A stretch of 64,000 nt of DNA from Azospirillum rugosum (lineage in GTDB: Bacteria > Pseudomonadota > Alphaproteobacteria > Azospirillales > Azospirillaceae). The notes under the pieces are model-generated. The model was not told the origin of the DNA. It ran no database searches and saw nothing but the letters and a program-made list of their open reading frames with translations. The translations under genes and the position numbers were made by a program. The stretch spans positions 62,001 to 126,000 of the forward strand of contig NZ_JAGINP010000008.1 in the NCBI RefSeq assembly GCF_017876155.1, written 5' to 3'. Below are positions 27,357 to 40,002 of this stretch, in pieces; the first letter of the stretch is position 1; the number at the start of each line of letters is the position of its first letter.

Positions 27357-28214
27357 ATGTTCGCCAAGCATTGGTTCAGACTTTTTTTACTTTGTCTCTC
27401 CCTGGGTGGCCCGGCGGTTTCCGCGCAGGCGGCGGATGCATCGCGCACCTACAAGTTCTCCCCGGTCAACCAGTTCGGCGTGGAGCTGACCGCCTCCTAC
27501 TGGAACCCGATCATCCAGTACATCTCCGCCAAGTCGGGCGTGAACCTCGTGCTGAAGATCGGCCGCACCTCCGCCGACACGACCAGCTACGTCCTGGCGA
27601 AGGAGGTGGAGTTCGCCTTCACCAACCACCTGTTCAACGAGAACCGGCGCCGCATGGGCTGGCGCCTGCTGGTCCGGCGCGACTACCCGGCGGTCCAGGG
27701 GCAGATCCTGACCACCGCCGATTCCCCCGTCACCGAGCTGAAGCAGCTGGCCGACGAGGAAGTGGTCTTCCCCGGACGGGAGGCCTTCGTCGCCTACAAG
27801 GTCACCTACGCGCATCTGCTGGCCAGCCAGATCCCGGTGAAGGTCGTGTTCGGCGGCAACCATGACGGCGCCTTCGCCCAGCTGTTCAGCGGCAAGGTCA
27901 AGGCAGTCGGCGTGAACTCCCAGCTCGCCGAAGGCTACACCCGGCGCGAGAACAAGCATTTCCGCACCCTGTGGAGTTCGGAGCCCTTCAACGACCTGGC
28001 CCTGATGGTCTCCCCCTCCGTGCCGGAGGCCGACGTGAAGGCGGTGACCGACGCCTTCCTCGCCATGGGCCAGGATCCGGAGGGGGCCGCGGTGATCAAG
28101 CGGGTGTCCGAAGCGGTGAAGCTGTCGCCCTTCACGCAGTTCATCCCCGCCCGCGAGGAGGACTACGAGTCCTACGTGGAGTTCTACCGCACGGCCCCCG
28201 CGTCGCTGCAATAG
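27357..28214 (+). CDS. PhnD-like periplasmic phosphate/phosphonate-type binding protein
   Basis: A 285-residue protein with a Sec signal peptide (FRLFLLCLSLGGPAVSAQAA). The periplasmic domain is of the PhnD/TtrB class (FSPVNQFGVELTASYWNPII, DEEVVFPGREAFVAYKVTYA, FGGNHDGAFAQLFSGKVKAV). No ABC permease or ATPase genes are adjacent. Instead a membrane hybrid histidine kinase follows after 43 bases. This pairing suggests that the protein is the ligand-sensing partner of the kinase, not an importer component, as in other kinase systems that use PhnD-like proteins. The ligand is unknown; the family covers phosphonate, phosphite and other oxyanions. Confidence 0.88.
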   Translation: MFAKHWFRLFLLCLSLGGPAVSAQAADASRTYKFSPVNQFGVELTASYWNPIIQYISAKSGVNLVLKIGRTSADTTSYVLAKEVEFAFTNHLFNENRRRMGWRLLVRRDYPAVQGQILTTADSPVTELKQLADEEVVFPGREAFVAYKVTYAHLLASQIPVKVVFGGNHDGAFAQLFSGKVKAVGVNSQLAEGYTRRENKHFRTLWSSEPFNDLALMVSPSVPEADVKAVTDAFLAMGQDPEGAAVIKRVSEAVKLSPFTQFIPAREEDYESYVEFYRTAPASLQ

Positions 28215-28257
28215 CTCCAGCCGCACCCCACAGGCTCAGGATAAGGATCACACGACC

Positions 28258-30978
<2,721 letters not shown>

Positions 30979-30997
30979 AGGCACCGGATACGTTGTC

Positions 30998-31176
30998 AAA
31001 AGCCCCTCTCCCCTTGTGGGCGCGAAGCCGAAGAACGCCAAAGGCGTTCGCAGGCAAGCGTGGTTGGGGTGAGGGGTAGTTACGGGCGGTAGTCCGGAAA
31101 ACAAATCGATACGCGCTTGCGGCTTCGCCGTATACCCCTCATCCCAACCCTTCGCCCACAAGGGGAGAAGGGCTTT
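30998..31176. repeat. Palindromic intergenic element, copy 2 (long form)
   Basis: Arms AAAGCCCCTCTCCCC...GTGGGCG and the complement ...CGCCCACAAGGGGAG pair across ~180 bases, with inner GGTGAGGGGTA / TACCCCTCATCC. It differs from the other copies by extra central sequence. It lies between the kinase stop and the decayed peroxidase gene. Confidence 0.85.
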
Positions 31177-31214
31177 CAACTGCATGCCGCTTTTTTGGAC
31201 TTGGCAGAATAGTG

Positions 31215-31860
31215 TTAAAAAATGAAGTCCCGGGAGGACAGTTGGTTGGGCTGCACGCCCGGCATTTCGATGCGGTGTCCGCCGATGTCCACCGCGGTGC
31301 CGCCGTCCTGCGCCCGGATCCTGGCGTCGCCGTAGCGCAGGCCGCCCGCGTCGTCGAATTCCAGCCTGTCCTGCCCCGCCACCAGCGCGTCACCCGCCGG
31401 CCCGCCGACCAGACGGTCGCTGCTCTCCGTCCCGATCAGCAGCTGCGGCGCCTCCGGCTGCTCGGACCGTGTGTCCGGCGTGTGCCGGTCGTAGAAGGTG
31501 AAGACGTCGTCCTGCACATAGGGCGTGTCGGTGTTCCGCTCGATGATGTCGGCGAGCGTCGTGTCCTTGATGGGTTTCAGCGTGTCGGCGTCGAACCCCT
31601 GGTTTCTCGTACCAGAGGCGATCCCCGTCGCGCAGGGCCGCGACTGTGGCCTTGTCGTCCGTGATCTGGTCGAAGCCCGTGTAGGGCTTCAGCCCCAGCG
31701 CCTCGCGCGCACCGTTGAGCGTCGGCAGGCCGAGGTCCCGGCCGCGCTGGATGTTGATGGCGGCCAAGTCCTGCGCGACCGGAGGATCGTCCAGAAAATT
31801 GCGCAGGTCGTCGACGATCCGCGCGTCCGATCCGTAGACCATATCGCGTGCGGGTCCAGA
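31215..31860 (-). pseudogene. Remnant of a secreted animal-type haem peroxidase
   Basis: In one frame the region encodes VYGSDARIVDDLRNFL and AAINIQRGRDLGLPTLNGA, the hallmark of the animal haem peroxidase superfamily (the INIQRGRDHG motif, here with L for H). It continues to GDRLWYEKPG. A one-base shift in a G-run (near 31596-31601) moves the homology into another frame: FDADTLKPIKDTTLADIIER, then VQDDVFTFYDRHTPDT. The stretch between ITDDKATVAALR and GDRLWYE lacks about 45-50 residues normally found there, and the N-terminal two thirds are missing. The C-terminal part has degenerate glycine/aspartate repeats like an RTX tail. At least three lesions make this a pseudogene. Confidence 0.8.
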
Positions 31861-32049
31861 GTTGCGACGCGTGAGATAGGGACAGAATCCCTGTCCAACC
31901 ATCGCACAACGGGTCAGTCCGCCATCCTTTCGGGGTGCCGATCCTTCCCCATTTTCGCGGACGGCGCGGCACGCCAATCGCCGGGGGTATCCTCCGGCGC
32001 GGCCATCGGTCTAGGATGCGCCGCTCAGCACCCCGGACCAGAGACCATC

Positions 32050-34146
32050 ATGCCTGACGCCTCCGCCGTTCGAACGCACGCCTCGGCCTGCCCGCACGAC
32101 TGCCCGTCCACCTGCGCGCTGGAGGTGGAGGTTGTCGATGGTGCCCGCATCGGCCGCGTGCGCGGTGCGGCCGACAACAGCTACACCGCCGGCGTGATCT
32201 GCGCGAAGGTCGCCCGCTACGCGGAGCGCGTGAACAACCCCGACCGGCTGACCCGGCCGCTGCGCCGCACCGGCCCCAAGGGCTCCGGCCAGTTCGAGCC
32301 GATCTCCTGGGACGACGCGCTGGACATCGTGGCGGAACGCTTTCTGGAAGCGGAGCGGCGCCATGGGCCGGAGACGGTGTGGCCCTACTACTACGCCGGC
32401 ACCATGGGGCTGGTGCAGCGCGACGGCATCAACCGGCTGCGCCACGCCCGGCGCTGGTCCGGCTTCTTCTCGACCATCTGCACCAACCCGGCTTGGTCGG
32501 GCTGGATCGCTGGGACCGGGAAGCTCGCCGGGGCCGACCCGCGGGAGATGGCAAAGTCCGACCTCGTGGTGATCTGGGGCACCAACGCCGTCTCCACCCA
32601 GGTCAACGTGATGACCCACGCCGTGCGCGCCCGGAAGGAGCGCGGGGCGAAGATCGCCGTGGTGGACGTCTACCGCACACCCACCATGGACCAGGCGGAC
32701 ATCCCCCTGCTGATCCGGCCCGGCACGGACGGCGCGCTCGCCTGCGCGGTGATGCACGTGCTGTTCCGCGACGGCTTGGCCGACCGCGCCTACCTCGCCG
32801 CCCAAGCCGACGACCCCGCGGGGCTGGAGGCGCACCTCGCCGACCGCACGCCCGCATGGGCGGAGGCCATCACCGGCCTGCCCGCGGCGGAGATCGAGGC
32901 CTTCGCGCGGGCGATCGGGCAAACCAAGCGCAGCTTCTTCCGCCTGGGCTACGGCTTCACCCGCTCGCGGAACGGGGCGGTGAACATGCATGCGGCCTCC
33001 TGCATCCCGGTGGTCAGCGGGGCCTGGGCCGTGGAGGGCGGCGGCGCCTTCCATTCCAACAGCGGCATCTACGGCTGGAACAAGACGCTGATCGAGGGGC
33101 TCGACCTGCGCGACCCGGCCGTGCGCATGCTCGACCAGTCGCGCATCGGCCCGATTCTGGACGGCGACGCCGACGCGCTGGCCGGCGGCCCGCCGGTCAC
33201 CGCCCTGCTGATCCAGAACACCAACCCCATGGCCGTGGCGCCGGACCAGACGCGCGTGCGCCGTGGATTCGCGCGCGACGACCTGTTCGTCTGCGTGCAC
33301 GAGCAGGTGATGACCGACACCGCGCGCATGGCCGACATCGTGCTGCCCGCCACCATGTTCGTGGAGCACGACGACCTCTACCAGGCCGGCGGCAACCAGC
33401 ACATCCTGTTCGGCCCGAAGCTGGTCGACCCGCCCGGCGAGTGCCGCCCCAACCACGCGGTGATCGGCGACCTCGCCCGCCGCCTGGGCAGCGACCAGCA
33501 TCCCGGCTTCCGGATGACCGAGCGGGAGCTGATCGACGCCACGCTGCGGGCGTCCAAGCACGGCACGCTGGAGGAGTTGGAGGCGGCGCGCTTCCTCGAC
33601 GTGCAGCCGGACTTCGACACCGCGCATTACGTGAAGGGCTTCCACTGGCCGGACGGCAAGTTCCGCCTGAAGCCGGATTGGCCCCGGGTGCCCTATTCCG
33701 CCCCCTCCACCTTCGGGCCGGTGGAGACCATGCCCGGCTTCCCCGACCATTGGGCGGTGACCGAGGAGGCCGACGCGGAGCATCCCTTCCGCCTCGTCAC
33801 CGCGCCGGCGCGCAACTTCCTGAACACCTCCTTCACCGACACGCCGACCGGCACGGCGCGGGAGTCCCGCCCCTCCCTTCTGATCCACCCGGACGACGCG
33901 GCGGCGCTGGGTGTGGCGGAGGGCGACCGGGTGGAGGTCGCCAACCGGCGCGGATCGGTGCTGCTGCACGCGCGGCTGTTCGACGGCGTGCGGCGTGGCG
34001 TGGTGATCGCGGAGTCCATCTGGCCGAACCGCGCGCACGACGGCGGCCGCGGCATCAACACCCTGACCGGCGCCGACGCCGTCGCCCCGTTCGGCGGTGC
34101 GGCATTCCACGACAACCATGTGCGGGTGGTGCGGGTGGGGGATTGA
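32050..34146 (+). CDS. Molybdopterin oxidoreductase, DMSO reductase superfamily
   Basis: A 698-residue protein with an N-terminal iron-sulphur motif CPHDCPSTCAL plus Cys in GVICAKVARY. The molybdopterin domain follows (SWDDALDIVAERFLEAERRH; MAKSDLVVIWGTNAVSTQ), and then a C-terminal molydopterin dinucleotide-binding beta-barrel (SLLIHPDDAAALGVAEGDRV). There is no Tat signal, so it is cytoplasmic. It belongs to the large unnamed group related to formate dehydrogenase-H and thiosulfate/polysulfide reductases; the substrate is unknown. No electron-transfer subunit gene is adjacent. The start at 32050 has a weak purine-rich site. Confidence 0.9.
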   Translation: MPDASAVRTHASACPHDCPSTCALEVEVVDGARIGRVRGAADNSYTAGVICAKVARYAERVNNPDRLTRPLRRTGPKGSGQFEPISWDDALDIVAERFLEAERRHGPETVWPYYYAGTMGLVQRDGINRLRHARRWSGFFSTICTNPAWSGWIAGTGKLAGADPREMAKSDLVVIWGTNAVSTQVNVMTHAVRARKERGAKIAVVDVYRTPTMDQADIPLLIRPGTDGALACAVMHVLFRDGLADRAYLAAQADDPAGLEAHLADRTPAWAEAITGLPAAEIEAFARAIGQTKRSFFRLGYGFTRSRNGAVNMHAASCIPVVSGAWAVEGGGAFHSNSGIYGWNKTLIEGLDLRDPAVRMLDQSRIGPILDGDADALAGGPPVTALLIQNTNPMAVAPDQTRVRRGFARDDLFVCVHEQVMTDTARMADIVLPATMFVEHDDLYQAGGNQHILFGPKLVDPPGECRPNHAVIGDLARRLGSDQHPGFRMTERELIDATLRASKHGTLEELEAARFLDVQPDFDTAHYVKGFHWPDGKFRLKPDWPRVPYSAPSTFGPVETMPGFPDHWAVTEEADAEHPFRLVTAPARNFLNTSFTDTPTGTARESRPSLLIHPDDAAALGVAEGDRVEVANRRGSVLLHARLFDGVRRGVVIAESIWPNRAHDGGRGINTLTGADAVAPFGGAAFHDNHVRVVRVGD

Positions 34147-34151
34147 GGGAG

Positions 34152-34267
34152 AGTGGTCGCGCTGGGCCCCCACCCTAACCCTCCCCCACCTTCGGCGAGG
34201 GAGGGGATAAACTCCTCCCCCCGCCGAAGGTGGGGGGAGGTTGGGAGGGGGGCCCAACGCGACCACT
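34152..34267. repeat. Palindromic intergenic element, copy 3
   Basis: A near-perfect 116-base palindrome. The outer arms AGTGGTCGCG / CGCGACCACT enclose CCCTCCCCCACCTTCGGCG and its complement. It separates two convergent genes and can act as a bidirectional terminator. Confidence 0.9.
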
Positions 34268-34287
34268 CGCCACACCGCCACAACCCC

Positions 34288-35148
34288 TCACCCCGACAAC
34301 GCCGCCACACCCCCGAACACCAGCAGAATCCCGCCCCAGCAGGCCGGCGAGATGCGCTCGCGCAGGAAGGCCCAGCCGAGCAGCACGACCACCACCATGA
34401 AGGCGGAACTGGCGACCGCGGCGGCGGACGCGTCCTCCCCTTGGCTGCCGACATAGAAGCAGAGATAGGCCAGCGCATCGACCAGCCCCTGCACCAGCAG
34501 CACCGGCCACCAGCGCACCGGCAGCAGCGGCCGGACGCGCGCCGCGGCCATGGCGGCGCCCAGCGCCAGGAAGCCGACCACCCGGCCGACCCACAGGGTC
34601 TGCACCTCCCCATAGGCCTCCACCGCGTGGCGGCCGGCGAGCAGAGCCACGGCGAACAGCGCGCTGGCGAGTGCCGCGCAGGCGATGGACGTGCGGCGGT
34701 TGGTCCGGTCGGCGGCCAGCGCCGCGTCCGGGTCCTCCCCCGCGGTGCGGGCGACCACCACGGTGCCGAGCAGGGTCGCCGCCATGGCCACCCAGTCCAG
34801 CACGCCCGGCCGGGCGCCGAAGGCGACCTCCACCGGCACGATCAGCGCCGGGTAGGCCGCGGTGATCGGTGCGGCCAGCGACAGCGGCCCCAGGGTCAGC
34901 GCCTTGTAGAAGACCAGCGGGGCGACCATCGACGCGACGCCGGCCACCAGCAGCACGGGCAGCGTCTCCGCCCGCCAGGGCACCGGAAGCCCGGAGCCGA
35001 CTCCGTAGAGGCTGAGCAGCACCGCCCCCACCAGCATCAGCCCCAGCAGGGCGTTGCGCGGCCCCAGCGCGCGGCCGGTGAAGCGGCCGAGGAAATCCGC
35101 GAGCCCGAAGAACAGGGCGGCGGCCGCTCCCCACAGGGCAGCGTTCAT
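34288..35148 (-). CDS. EamA/DMT-family transporter
   Basis: A 286-residue protein with about ten hydrophobic helices in two EamA repeats. The start has GGAGGA at ideal spacing. Motifs include APLVFYKALTLGPLSLAAPI in the first repeat and ASSAFMVVVVLLGWAFLRER in the second, typical of drug/metabolite exporters. Substrate unknown. It is downstream of the ABC importer operon on the same strand, but ~95 bases away from the small ORF at 35244, and probably separate from it. Confidence 0.88.
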   Translation of the reverse strand: MNAALWGAAAALFFGLADFLGRFTGRALGPRNALLGLMLVGAVLLSLYGVGSGLPVPWRAETLPVLLVAGVASMVAPLVFYKALTLGPLSLAAPITAAYPALIVPVEVAFGARPGVLDWVAMAATLLGTVVVARTAGEDPDAALAADRTNRRTSIACAALASALFAVALLAGRHAVEAYGEVQTLWVGRVVGFLALGAAMAAARVRPLLPVRWWPVLLVQGLVDALAYLCFYVGSQGEDASAAAVASSAFMVVVVLLGWAFLRERISPACWGGILLVFGGVAALSG

Positions 35149-35243
35149 GGATGATCCTCCACAGGGCCTTGGGGGCGGAGCCGCGTCGTCCGCCCAAACC
35201 CCGTGCAGTCACACCCGGACTGCCGCCGGTTGAGGCAGAGCGG

Positions 35244-35423
35244 CTACGACGCCCCGCGGCCGCTTCGCTCAATGCGCGCCGCCTCGGCCATCATCGCCCC
35301 GGCGGACGCGGCGGTCCCCGTCGCGGTGAAAAGCCAGGGGTGCAGGGCGGTGGCGCGGGCCTGGAGCAGCGCGTGCAGCGCGCCCAAGCCGGCCTTCCCC
35401 AACCGTTGCAAGCCGTGTCCCAT
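35244..35423 (-). CDS. 59-residue ORF ending the guanidine operon
   Basis: This short frame starts at an ATG preceded by GGGAGG with a six-base gap, one of the best ribosome sites in the neighbourhood. It encodes MGHGLQRLGKAGLGALHAL and, further on, FTATGTAASAGAMMAEAARI. It begins about 60 bases after the stop of the ABC ATPase gene on the same strand. Composition suggests an amphipathic or weakly hydrophobic peptide, with no recognised domain. If real it would be the last gene of the carboxylase operon. It could instead be chance coding potential in GC-rich DNA. Confidence 0.5.
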   Translation of the reverse strand: MGHGLQRLGKAGLGALHALLQARATALHPWLFTATGTAASAGAMMAEAARIERSGRGAS

Positions 35424-35484
35424 GGCAGCCTCCCAATGCTTCCAGTGCTTTCACCGTCGCAAGGGGCGTGCCAGTGGCGGCGCT

Positions 35485-36240
35485 TCAGCCCACCGGTGCC
35501 AAGGCCCCCATGGCCGCCTTCTTCAGGGTCAGCGGCAAATCGTAGGTGATGCGCGCGCCATAGGCGCCGGGGTCGGTTGGGTCGACGCGCACCTTGTCGA
35601 AGGCGAGCACGCGGGTCGCGAGCGTGAAGCCCTCCTTCAGGTCGTGGGTGACCATGAAGACGGTCATCTTCTCCTCCGACCACAGCCGCAGCAGAAGCTC
35701 GTACATCTGTGCCTTGGTGCCGGGATCGAGCGCGCCGAAGGGCTCGTCGAGCAGCAGGATCTTCGGCTTCAGGATCAGCGCCTGCGCGATGGCGAGGCGC
35801 TGCTGCATCCCGCCCGACAGCTCCGCCGGGTACTTGCCCAGATGGTTGCCGAGGCCGACCGCCTCCAGCACGCCCCGCGCCTCCTCCAGGGCGGCGCGGC
35901 GGCGCGCGCCGAACAGGCGGCCGAGGAAGCGGGACTGCTGGAATTCGCGGCCCAGGATCACGTTCTCCAGCACCGTCAGGTGCGGGAAGACCGAATAGCG
36001 CTGGAACACCACGCCGCGATCGGGGCCGGGCTCCGCCACCAGAGGCTCCCCGTCGAGAAGAATCCGGCCGCGGGTCGGCCGCTCCTCCCCCAGCAGCAGG
36101 CGCAGGAAGGTGGTCTTGCCGCAGCCGGACGGGCCGACCAGCGCGCAGAACTCGCCCGACGGGATTTCCAGGTTGACGCGCTCCAGCACCACCTGGTTCG
36201 GGTATTCCATCCAGAGGTCGCGGACGGTGACGTTGCTCAT
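35485..36240 (-). CDS. ABC transporter ATP-binding protein (guanidine/urea-type importer)
   Basis: 251 residues with Walker [10 protein letters not shown], the signature [15 protein letters not shown], Walker [16 protein letters not shown] and the switch histidine ([10 protein letters not shown]). It belongs to the nitrate/sulphonate/taurine-type importer ATPases. Its ATG overlaps the permease stop by four bases. It powers the importer encoded with the carboxylase genes. The substrate is inferred to be guanidine from the riboswitch controlling the operon; automatic annotation would say urea, nitrate or taurine. Confidence 0.92.
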   Translation of the reverse strand: MSNVTVRDLWMEYPNQVVLERVNLEIPSGEFCALVGPSGCGKTTFLRLLLGEERPTRGRILLDGEPLVAEPGPDRGVVFQRYSVFPHLTVLENVILGREFQQSRFLGRLFGARRRAALEEARGVLEAVGLGNHLGKYPAELSGGMQQRLAIAQALILKPKILLLDEPFGALDPGTKAQMYELLLRLWSEEKMTVFMVTHDLKEGFTLATRVLAFDKVRVDPTDPGAYGARITYDLPLTLKKAAMGALAPVG

Positions 36241-37061
36241 GGGGAAGCCTTTCCCGCCCGCAGCCAGGGGAAGCAGCGCGCGTTGAACCAGCGCAGCAGG
36301 AGGTCCGACGCGAAGGCCAGCAGGGTGATCCAGGCCACATAGGGCAGGATCACGTCCATCGCCATGTAGCGCCGCACCAGGAAGATGCGGTAGCCGAGCC
36401 CCTCCGTCGCCGCGATGGCCTCCGCGGAGATCAGGAACAGCCAGGCCGGCCCCAGCGACAGGCGCAACGCGTCGGCCAGCCGCGGCAGCATCTGCGGCAG
36501 CACCACCCGCAGCACGATCTGCCAGGTGTTCGCCCCCAGGGTCTGCGCCTTGATCAGCTGCTCCCGCGGCATCTCCACCGTGCGCATGGCGAGGTCGCGG
36601 ACCAGGAAGGGCGCCACGCCGACGACGATCAGCACGACCTTGGACAGCTCGTCCAGCCCGAAGACGATGAACAGGACAGGCAGGACCGCCATGGGCGGCA
36701 CCATGGACAGCATGGCGACGAAGGGCGACAGCCCCGCCCGCACATAGGGGATCAGCCCCATGCCGATGCCGATCACCAACGCCAGCGCCGTGGCGACGCC
36801 GAGCCCCAGCCCAAGCCGGTGCAGGCTGGCCAGCGTGTCCGCCCACATCAGGTAGTCGCCGGTGCGGGCGTCCGGGGTGAAGGCCACGCGGGCGACGGCG
36901 GCGACCATGGCGGACAGCGGCGGCAGCAGCTTGTCGTTCGGGTTCTCCGCCAGCCGCAGGGCCGATGCCACCCCATAGCCCGCGCAGGCCACCAGGAACG
37001 GGAGGGCGCCCCAGAAGAGCGCACCCCCGCGGCCCGGGCGCCGGTTGATGATCCGGCGCAT
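36237..37061 (-). CDS. ABC transporter permease
   Basis: 274 residues with about six membrane helices and the EAA loop ([20 protein letters not shown]) that docks on the ATPase. It is a BPD_transp_1 permease of the nitrate/taurine type. It is coupled to the ATPase by an ATGA overlap and lies three bases after the binding-protein gene, so all three are one transport unit. [15 protein letters not shown] near the end is typical of urea carboxylase-linked systems. Confidence 0.92.
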   Translation of the reverse strand: MRRIINRRPGRGGALFWGALPFLVACAGYGVASALRLAENPNDKLLPPLSAMVAAVARVAFTPDARTGDYLMWADTLASLHRLGLGLGVATALALVIGIGMGLIPYVRAGLSPFVAMLSMVPPMAVLPVLFIVFGLDELSKVVLIVVGVAPFLVRDLAMRTVEMPREQLIKAQTLGANTWQIVLRVVLPQMLPRLADALRLSLGPAWLFLISAEAIAATEGLGYRIFLVRRYMAMDVILPYVAWITLLAFASDLLLRWFNARCFPWLRAGKASP

Positions 37062-37064
37062 GGA

Positions 37065-38144
37065 TCAGAGCTTCCCGTCGGCGGCTTGCTTCATCACCGC
37101 GTCGTCGAAGCGCAGCTTCACGTTCTTCACGTCGCCCAGCACCGTGCCGCCGGGGAACAGGATGCCGACGGCATCGCGGCTCTTCGCCCCCTCGCCCAGC
37201 AGGCCGTGGTCGAAGGAGAAGGTCCGGACGAGGTCCATGGTCTTCACCAGCTCCGGGCTCGCCGCGAAGGACGCCCCCTCCGCCGGGGTGTAGAACATCT
37301 TGGTGGTGACCAGCTGCTGCTTGTAGCCGGCCAGATCCGTGCCGGATGCCTTGGCCATCGCCTCCAGCGCGGCCTTGCCCTCGGCGGTGTCGGGCTTGGT
37401 CATCAAGCCCATGATCTCGTACCAGGCGCCGACCAGCGCCTTCGCGAAGGAAGGGTTGTCGCGCATCGTGCCGGTGTTGACCACCATCAGGTCGATGATC
37501 TCGCCCGGCACCTTGGAGCTGTCGAAGACCATGGTGGAGCCGGCGGTCTTCGCGACCTCGCTCAGCTGCGGGTTCCAGGTCACCGTCGCCGTCACGTCGG
37601 CGGAGGAGCTGTAGGCCGACACTATGTCCGCGTCGGACGTGTTCACCACCGTGACGTCCTTCTCCTTCATGCCGACGCTGTCCAGCGCGCGGGCCAGCAG
37701 GTAGTGCGACACCGACAACTCGACCAGGTTGACCTTCTGGCCCTTGATGTCCTTCAGGGTCTTGCCCTTCTTCAGGACGATGCCGTCGTTGCCGTTGGAA
37801 TAGTCGCCGGAAATCAGGGCGGTGGTGTCCACGCCGCCGGCCGCGGGGATGGTCAGCGCGTCCATGTTGGTCATGACGCAGCCGTCGAAGGCGCCGGCCG
37901 TGTACTGGTTGATGGATTCGACATAGTCGTTGATCTGCACGATCTCGACCTTGATGCCGTACTTGTCGGCCCACTTCTTCATGATGCCGCTGTCGGCCGC
38001 GTAGCCCCAGGGCATCCAGCCGGCGTAGATCGACCACGCCACGCGGAAGTTCTTCTTCTCCGCCGCGAAGGACGGCGACTGGGCGGCGGCCACGGTGGCG
38101 GCGAAGGCCACGCCGAACACGACGTTCTTGAGCAAGGTCCGCAT
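37065..38144 (-). CDS. Urea carboxylase-associated ABC substrate-binding protein
   Basis: A 359-residue periplasmic protein with a clear signal peptide (LLKNVVFGVAFAATVAAA, cleavage near SFAAEKK). The NMT1/nitrate-binding-like fold has AWSIYAGWMPWGYAADSGI at the start of the mature part. It matches the family of binding proteins found specifically with urea carboxylase genes (urea carboxylase-related ABC binding proteins). In riboswitch-controlled clusters these are taken to deliver guanidine to the importer. It follows the allophanate hydrolase gene after 28 bases. Confidence 0.92.
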   Translation of the reverse strand: MRTLLKNVVFGVAFAATVAAAQSPSFAAEKKNFRVAWSIYAGWMPWGYAADSGIMKKWADKYGIKVEIVQINDYVESINQYTAGAFDGCVMTNMDALTIPAAGGVDTTALISGDYSNGNDGIVLKKGKTLKDIKGQKVNLVELSVSHYLLARALDSVGMKEKDVTVVNTSDADIVSAYSSSADVTATVTWNPQLSEVAKTAGSTMVFDSSKVPGEIIDLMVVNTGTMRDNPSFAKALVGAWYEIMGLMTKPDTAEGKAALEAMAKASGTDLAGYKQQLVTTKMFYTPAEGASFAASPELVKTMDLVRTFSFDHGLLGEGAKSRDAVGILFPGGTVLGDVKNVKLRFDDAVMKQAADGKL

Positions 38145-38172
38145 CGTTTAAACCCCTCTTCCTGGATGGTCG

Positions 38173-40002
38173 TTATCGCGTCAGCCAGCGGCGCCAGCCG
38201 CCGAAGCCGGTGATGTCCTCAGCCCCCGCGAGCGCCGCGGGTTCGCACAGAAAGCCCTTCACGGAGGTGCCGTCCTCCAGCGTGAGCGTGCCGATCGCCA
38301 TGGGCGGCGGAACCTCGGCGACGAAGCTGCCGAAGGCGGCCTCCGTCAGCTCCCAGATTTCCAGCTCGATGCCGCCGGCCCCCGCGGCGTCACGCACCAG
38401 CCCCGGCTTGGCCGGCGTGGTTCCGGCCAAGGCAAAGAGGCGGTAGCCGCTGCCCGTCCGCGCCGTGCGGACCAGCCGCGCCCCGCGCCCGGTGAGCTGG
38501 TGGTTGAGCGGCTGGCCGCTGAGATGCGCGCCGACCACCGCCAGCCGAACCGTGCCCGGTGCCGCGGAGTCCGCGTCCAGCGCCGGCCCCTGCGGCATGT
38601 GCCGCGTGGCGCCGATGGGCAGGGCCTGCGCCCGGTGCAGCCGGTCGGCCAACACCGCCAGCGCCCCGTCGGCGAAGGTCGGCCCGACCAGCGTCACGCC
38701 GAAGGGCAAGCCCCCCTTCGGCCCGTTGCCCGGCCGGAATCCCGCCGGCACCGCGATGGCCGACAGGTCCATCAGGTTCACGAAGTTCGTGTAGTATCCC
38801 AGGTTGCTGTTCAGCCGCACGGGATCGGCCAGCAGTTCCTCAATGCTGTAGGTCGTGCCGGTGGTCGGCAGCAGCAGCACGTCCATCCTGGCCCACTCGG
38901 CTTCGCCCCGGCGGATCAGCTCGGCCAGCCGGTACATGCCGGCGAAGGCGTCCACCGCGCCAATGGCCTCGGCACCCAGGACGATGCCGCGCACCACGGG
39001 GTGGATCGCCTCCGGGGAGGCCTTGGCGAAGTCGCGGATGGCCGCCAGCCGCTCCGCCACCCAGGGGCCGGAGTAGAGCAGCTGCGCCGCGTCGCGGAAG
39101 GACGTGAAGTCCACCGGGACCCGCGTGCCGCCCAGCGCCTCCAGCCGGTCGGCGGCCGCGGCGTACAGGCGTGCGGCGGCCTCGTCGCCGAAGAACTCCA
39201 GCCCGTCCCGCGGCACGCCGAAGCGGAAGCCCAGCGGCCAGGCCGCGGGCTCCGTCGCTGCGGCCGGCGCCTTGCGGGAGTAGGGATCGGCCGGATCGAA
39301 GGTGCCCATGACCTTCAGCACGGCCAGCGCGTCGCCCGCCGTGCCGGCGAAGATCGACACCACGTCCTGCGTGCGGCAGGCCGGGACGACGCCGCTGGCG
39401 CTGACCAGCCCCTTGGTCGGCTTCAGTCCCACGACGTTGTTGAAGGCCGCCGGCACCCGCCCCGACCCCGCCGTGTCGGTGCCGAGCGCGAAGCTGACCA
39501 GCCCCGCCCCCACCGCGACGCCGGAACCGGAGCTTGACCCGCCTGACACGTACCGCTCGTCGAACACGGAGGACGGAATGCCGTAGGGCGTCCGCGTCCC
39601 GACCAGCCCGGTGGCGAACTGGTCCAGGTTGGTCTTGCCGATCAGGATGGCGCCGGCGTCCAACAGCCGTTGCACCACGGTCGCCGAGCGGTCCGGCGTG
39701 TAGGCGAAGTCCGGGCAGCCGGCCGTGGTCGGCACGCCCGCCACGTCGATGTTGTCCTTCACCGCGAAGGGGATGCCGAACAGCGGCAGGTCGGCGCCCG
39801 CGGCCTTGCGCGCTTGGGCGGCCTCCAGCTGCCGCCCCGCCTCGGCGCGGCTCAGCACATGGATCCAGACCGGACGCTCGCCACGTTCATTGATGCGGGC
39901 ATAGACGGCGTCCAGCACCGCGTCCGGCGTCAGGCTGCCCTCGGCGTAGCCCTTGGCGAGGGCCGCGATTTCCAGGCTCATGGTGTTCATACGGGTCTCC
40001 AT
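38173..40002 (-). CDS. atzF: Allophanate hydrolase
   Basis: 609 residues from [11 protein letters not shown]; the ATG overlaps the carboxylase stop (ATGA), which supports this start over later ATGs. The N-terminal amidase-signature domain has the catalytic Lys (K82 in [11 protein letters not shown]), the glycine/serine loop [15 protein letters not shown] and the nucleophile Ser (S180 in [12 protein letters not shown]). The C-terminal domain from about residue 470 ([20 protein letters not shown]) is the allophanate-hydrolase-specific domain. It splits allophanate to CO2 and ammonia and provides the nitrogen yield of the pathway. In the guanidine route, allophanate comes from deimination of carboxyguanidine by the DUF1989 proteins upstream. 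Confidence 0.96.
   Translation of the reverse strand: METRMNTMSLEIAALAKGYAEGSLTPDAVLDAVYARINERGERPVWIHVLSRAEAGRQLEAAQARKAAGADLPLFGIPFAVKDNIDVAGVPTTAGCPDFAYTPDRSATVVQRLLDAGAILIGKTNLDQFATGLVGTRTPYGIPSSVFDERYVSGGSSSGSGVAVGAGLVSFALGTDTAGSGRVPAAFNNVVGLKPTKGLVSASGVVPACRTQDVVSIFAGTAGDALAVLKVMGTFDPADPYSRKAPAAATEPAAWPLGFRFGVPRDGLEFFGDEAAARLYAAAADRLEALGGTRVPVDFTSFRDAAQLLYSGPWVAERLAAIRDFAKASPEAIHPVVRGIVLGAEAIGAVDAFAGMYRLAELIRRGEAEWARMDVLLLPTTGTTYSIEELLADPVRLNSNLGYYTNFVNLMDLSAIAVPAGFRPGNGPKGGLPFGVTLVGPTFADGALAVLADRLHRAQALPIGATRHMPQGPALDADSAAPGTVRLAVVGAHLSGQPLNHQLTGRGARLVRTARTGSGYRLFALAGTTPAKPGLVRDAAGAGGIELEIWELTEAAFGSFVAEVPPPMAIGTLTLEDGTSVKGFLCEPAALAGAEDITGFGGWRRWLTR

Noticed and set aside
31141..31393. 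An additional small gene after the palindrome at 31 kb
   Set aside because: The frame is an off-frame reading of the decayed peroxidase tail and part of the palindromic element.
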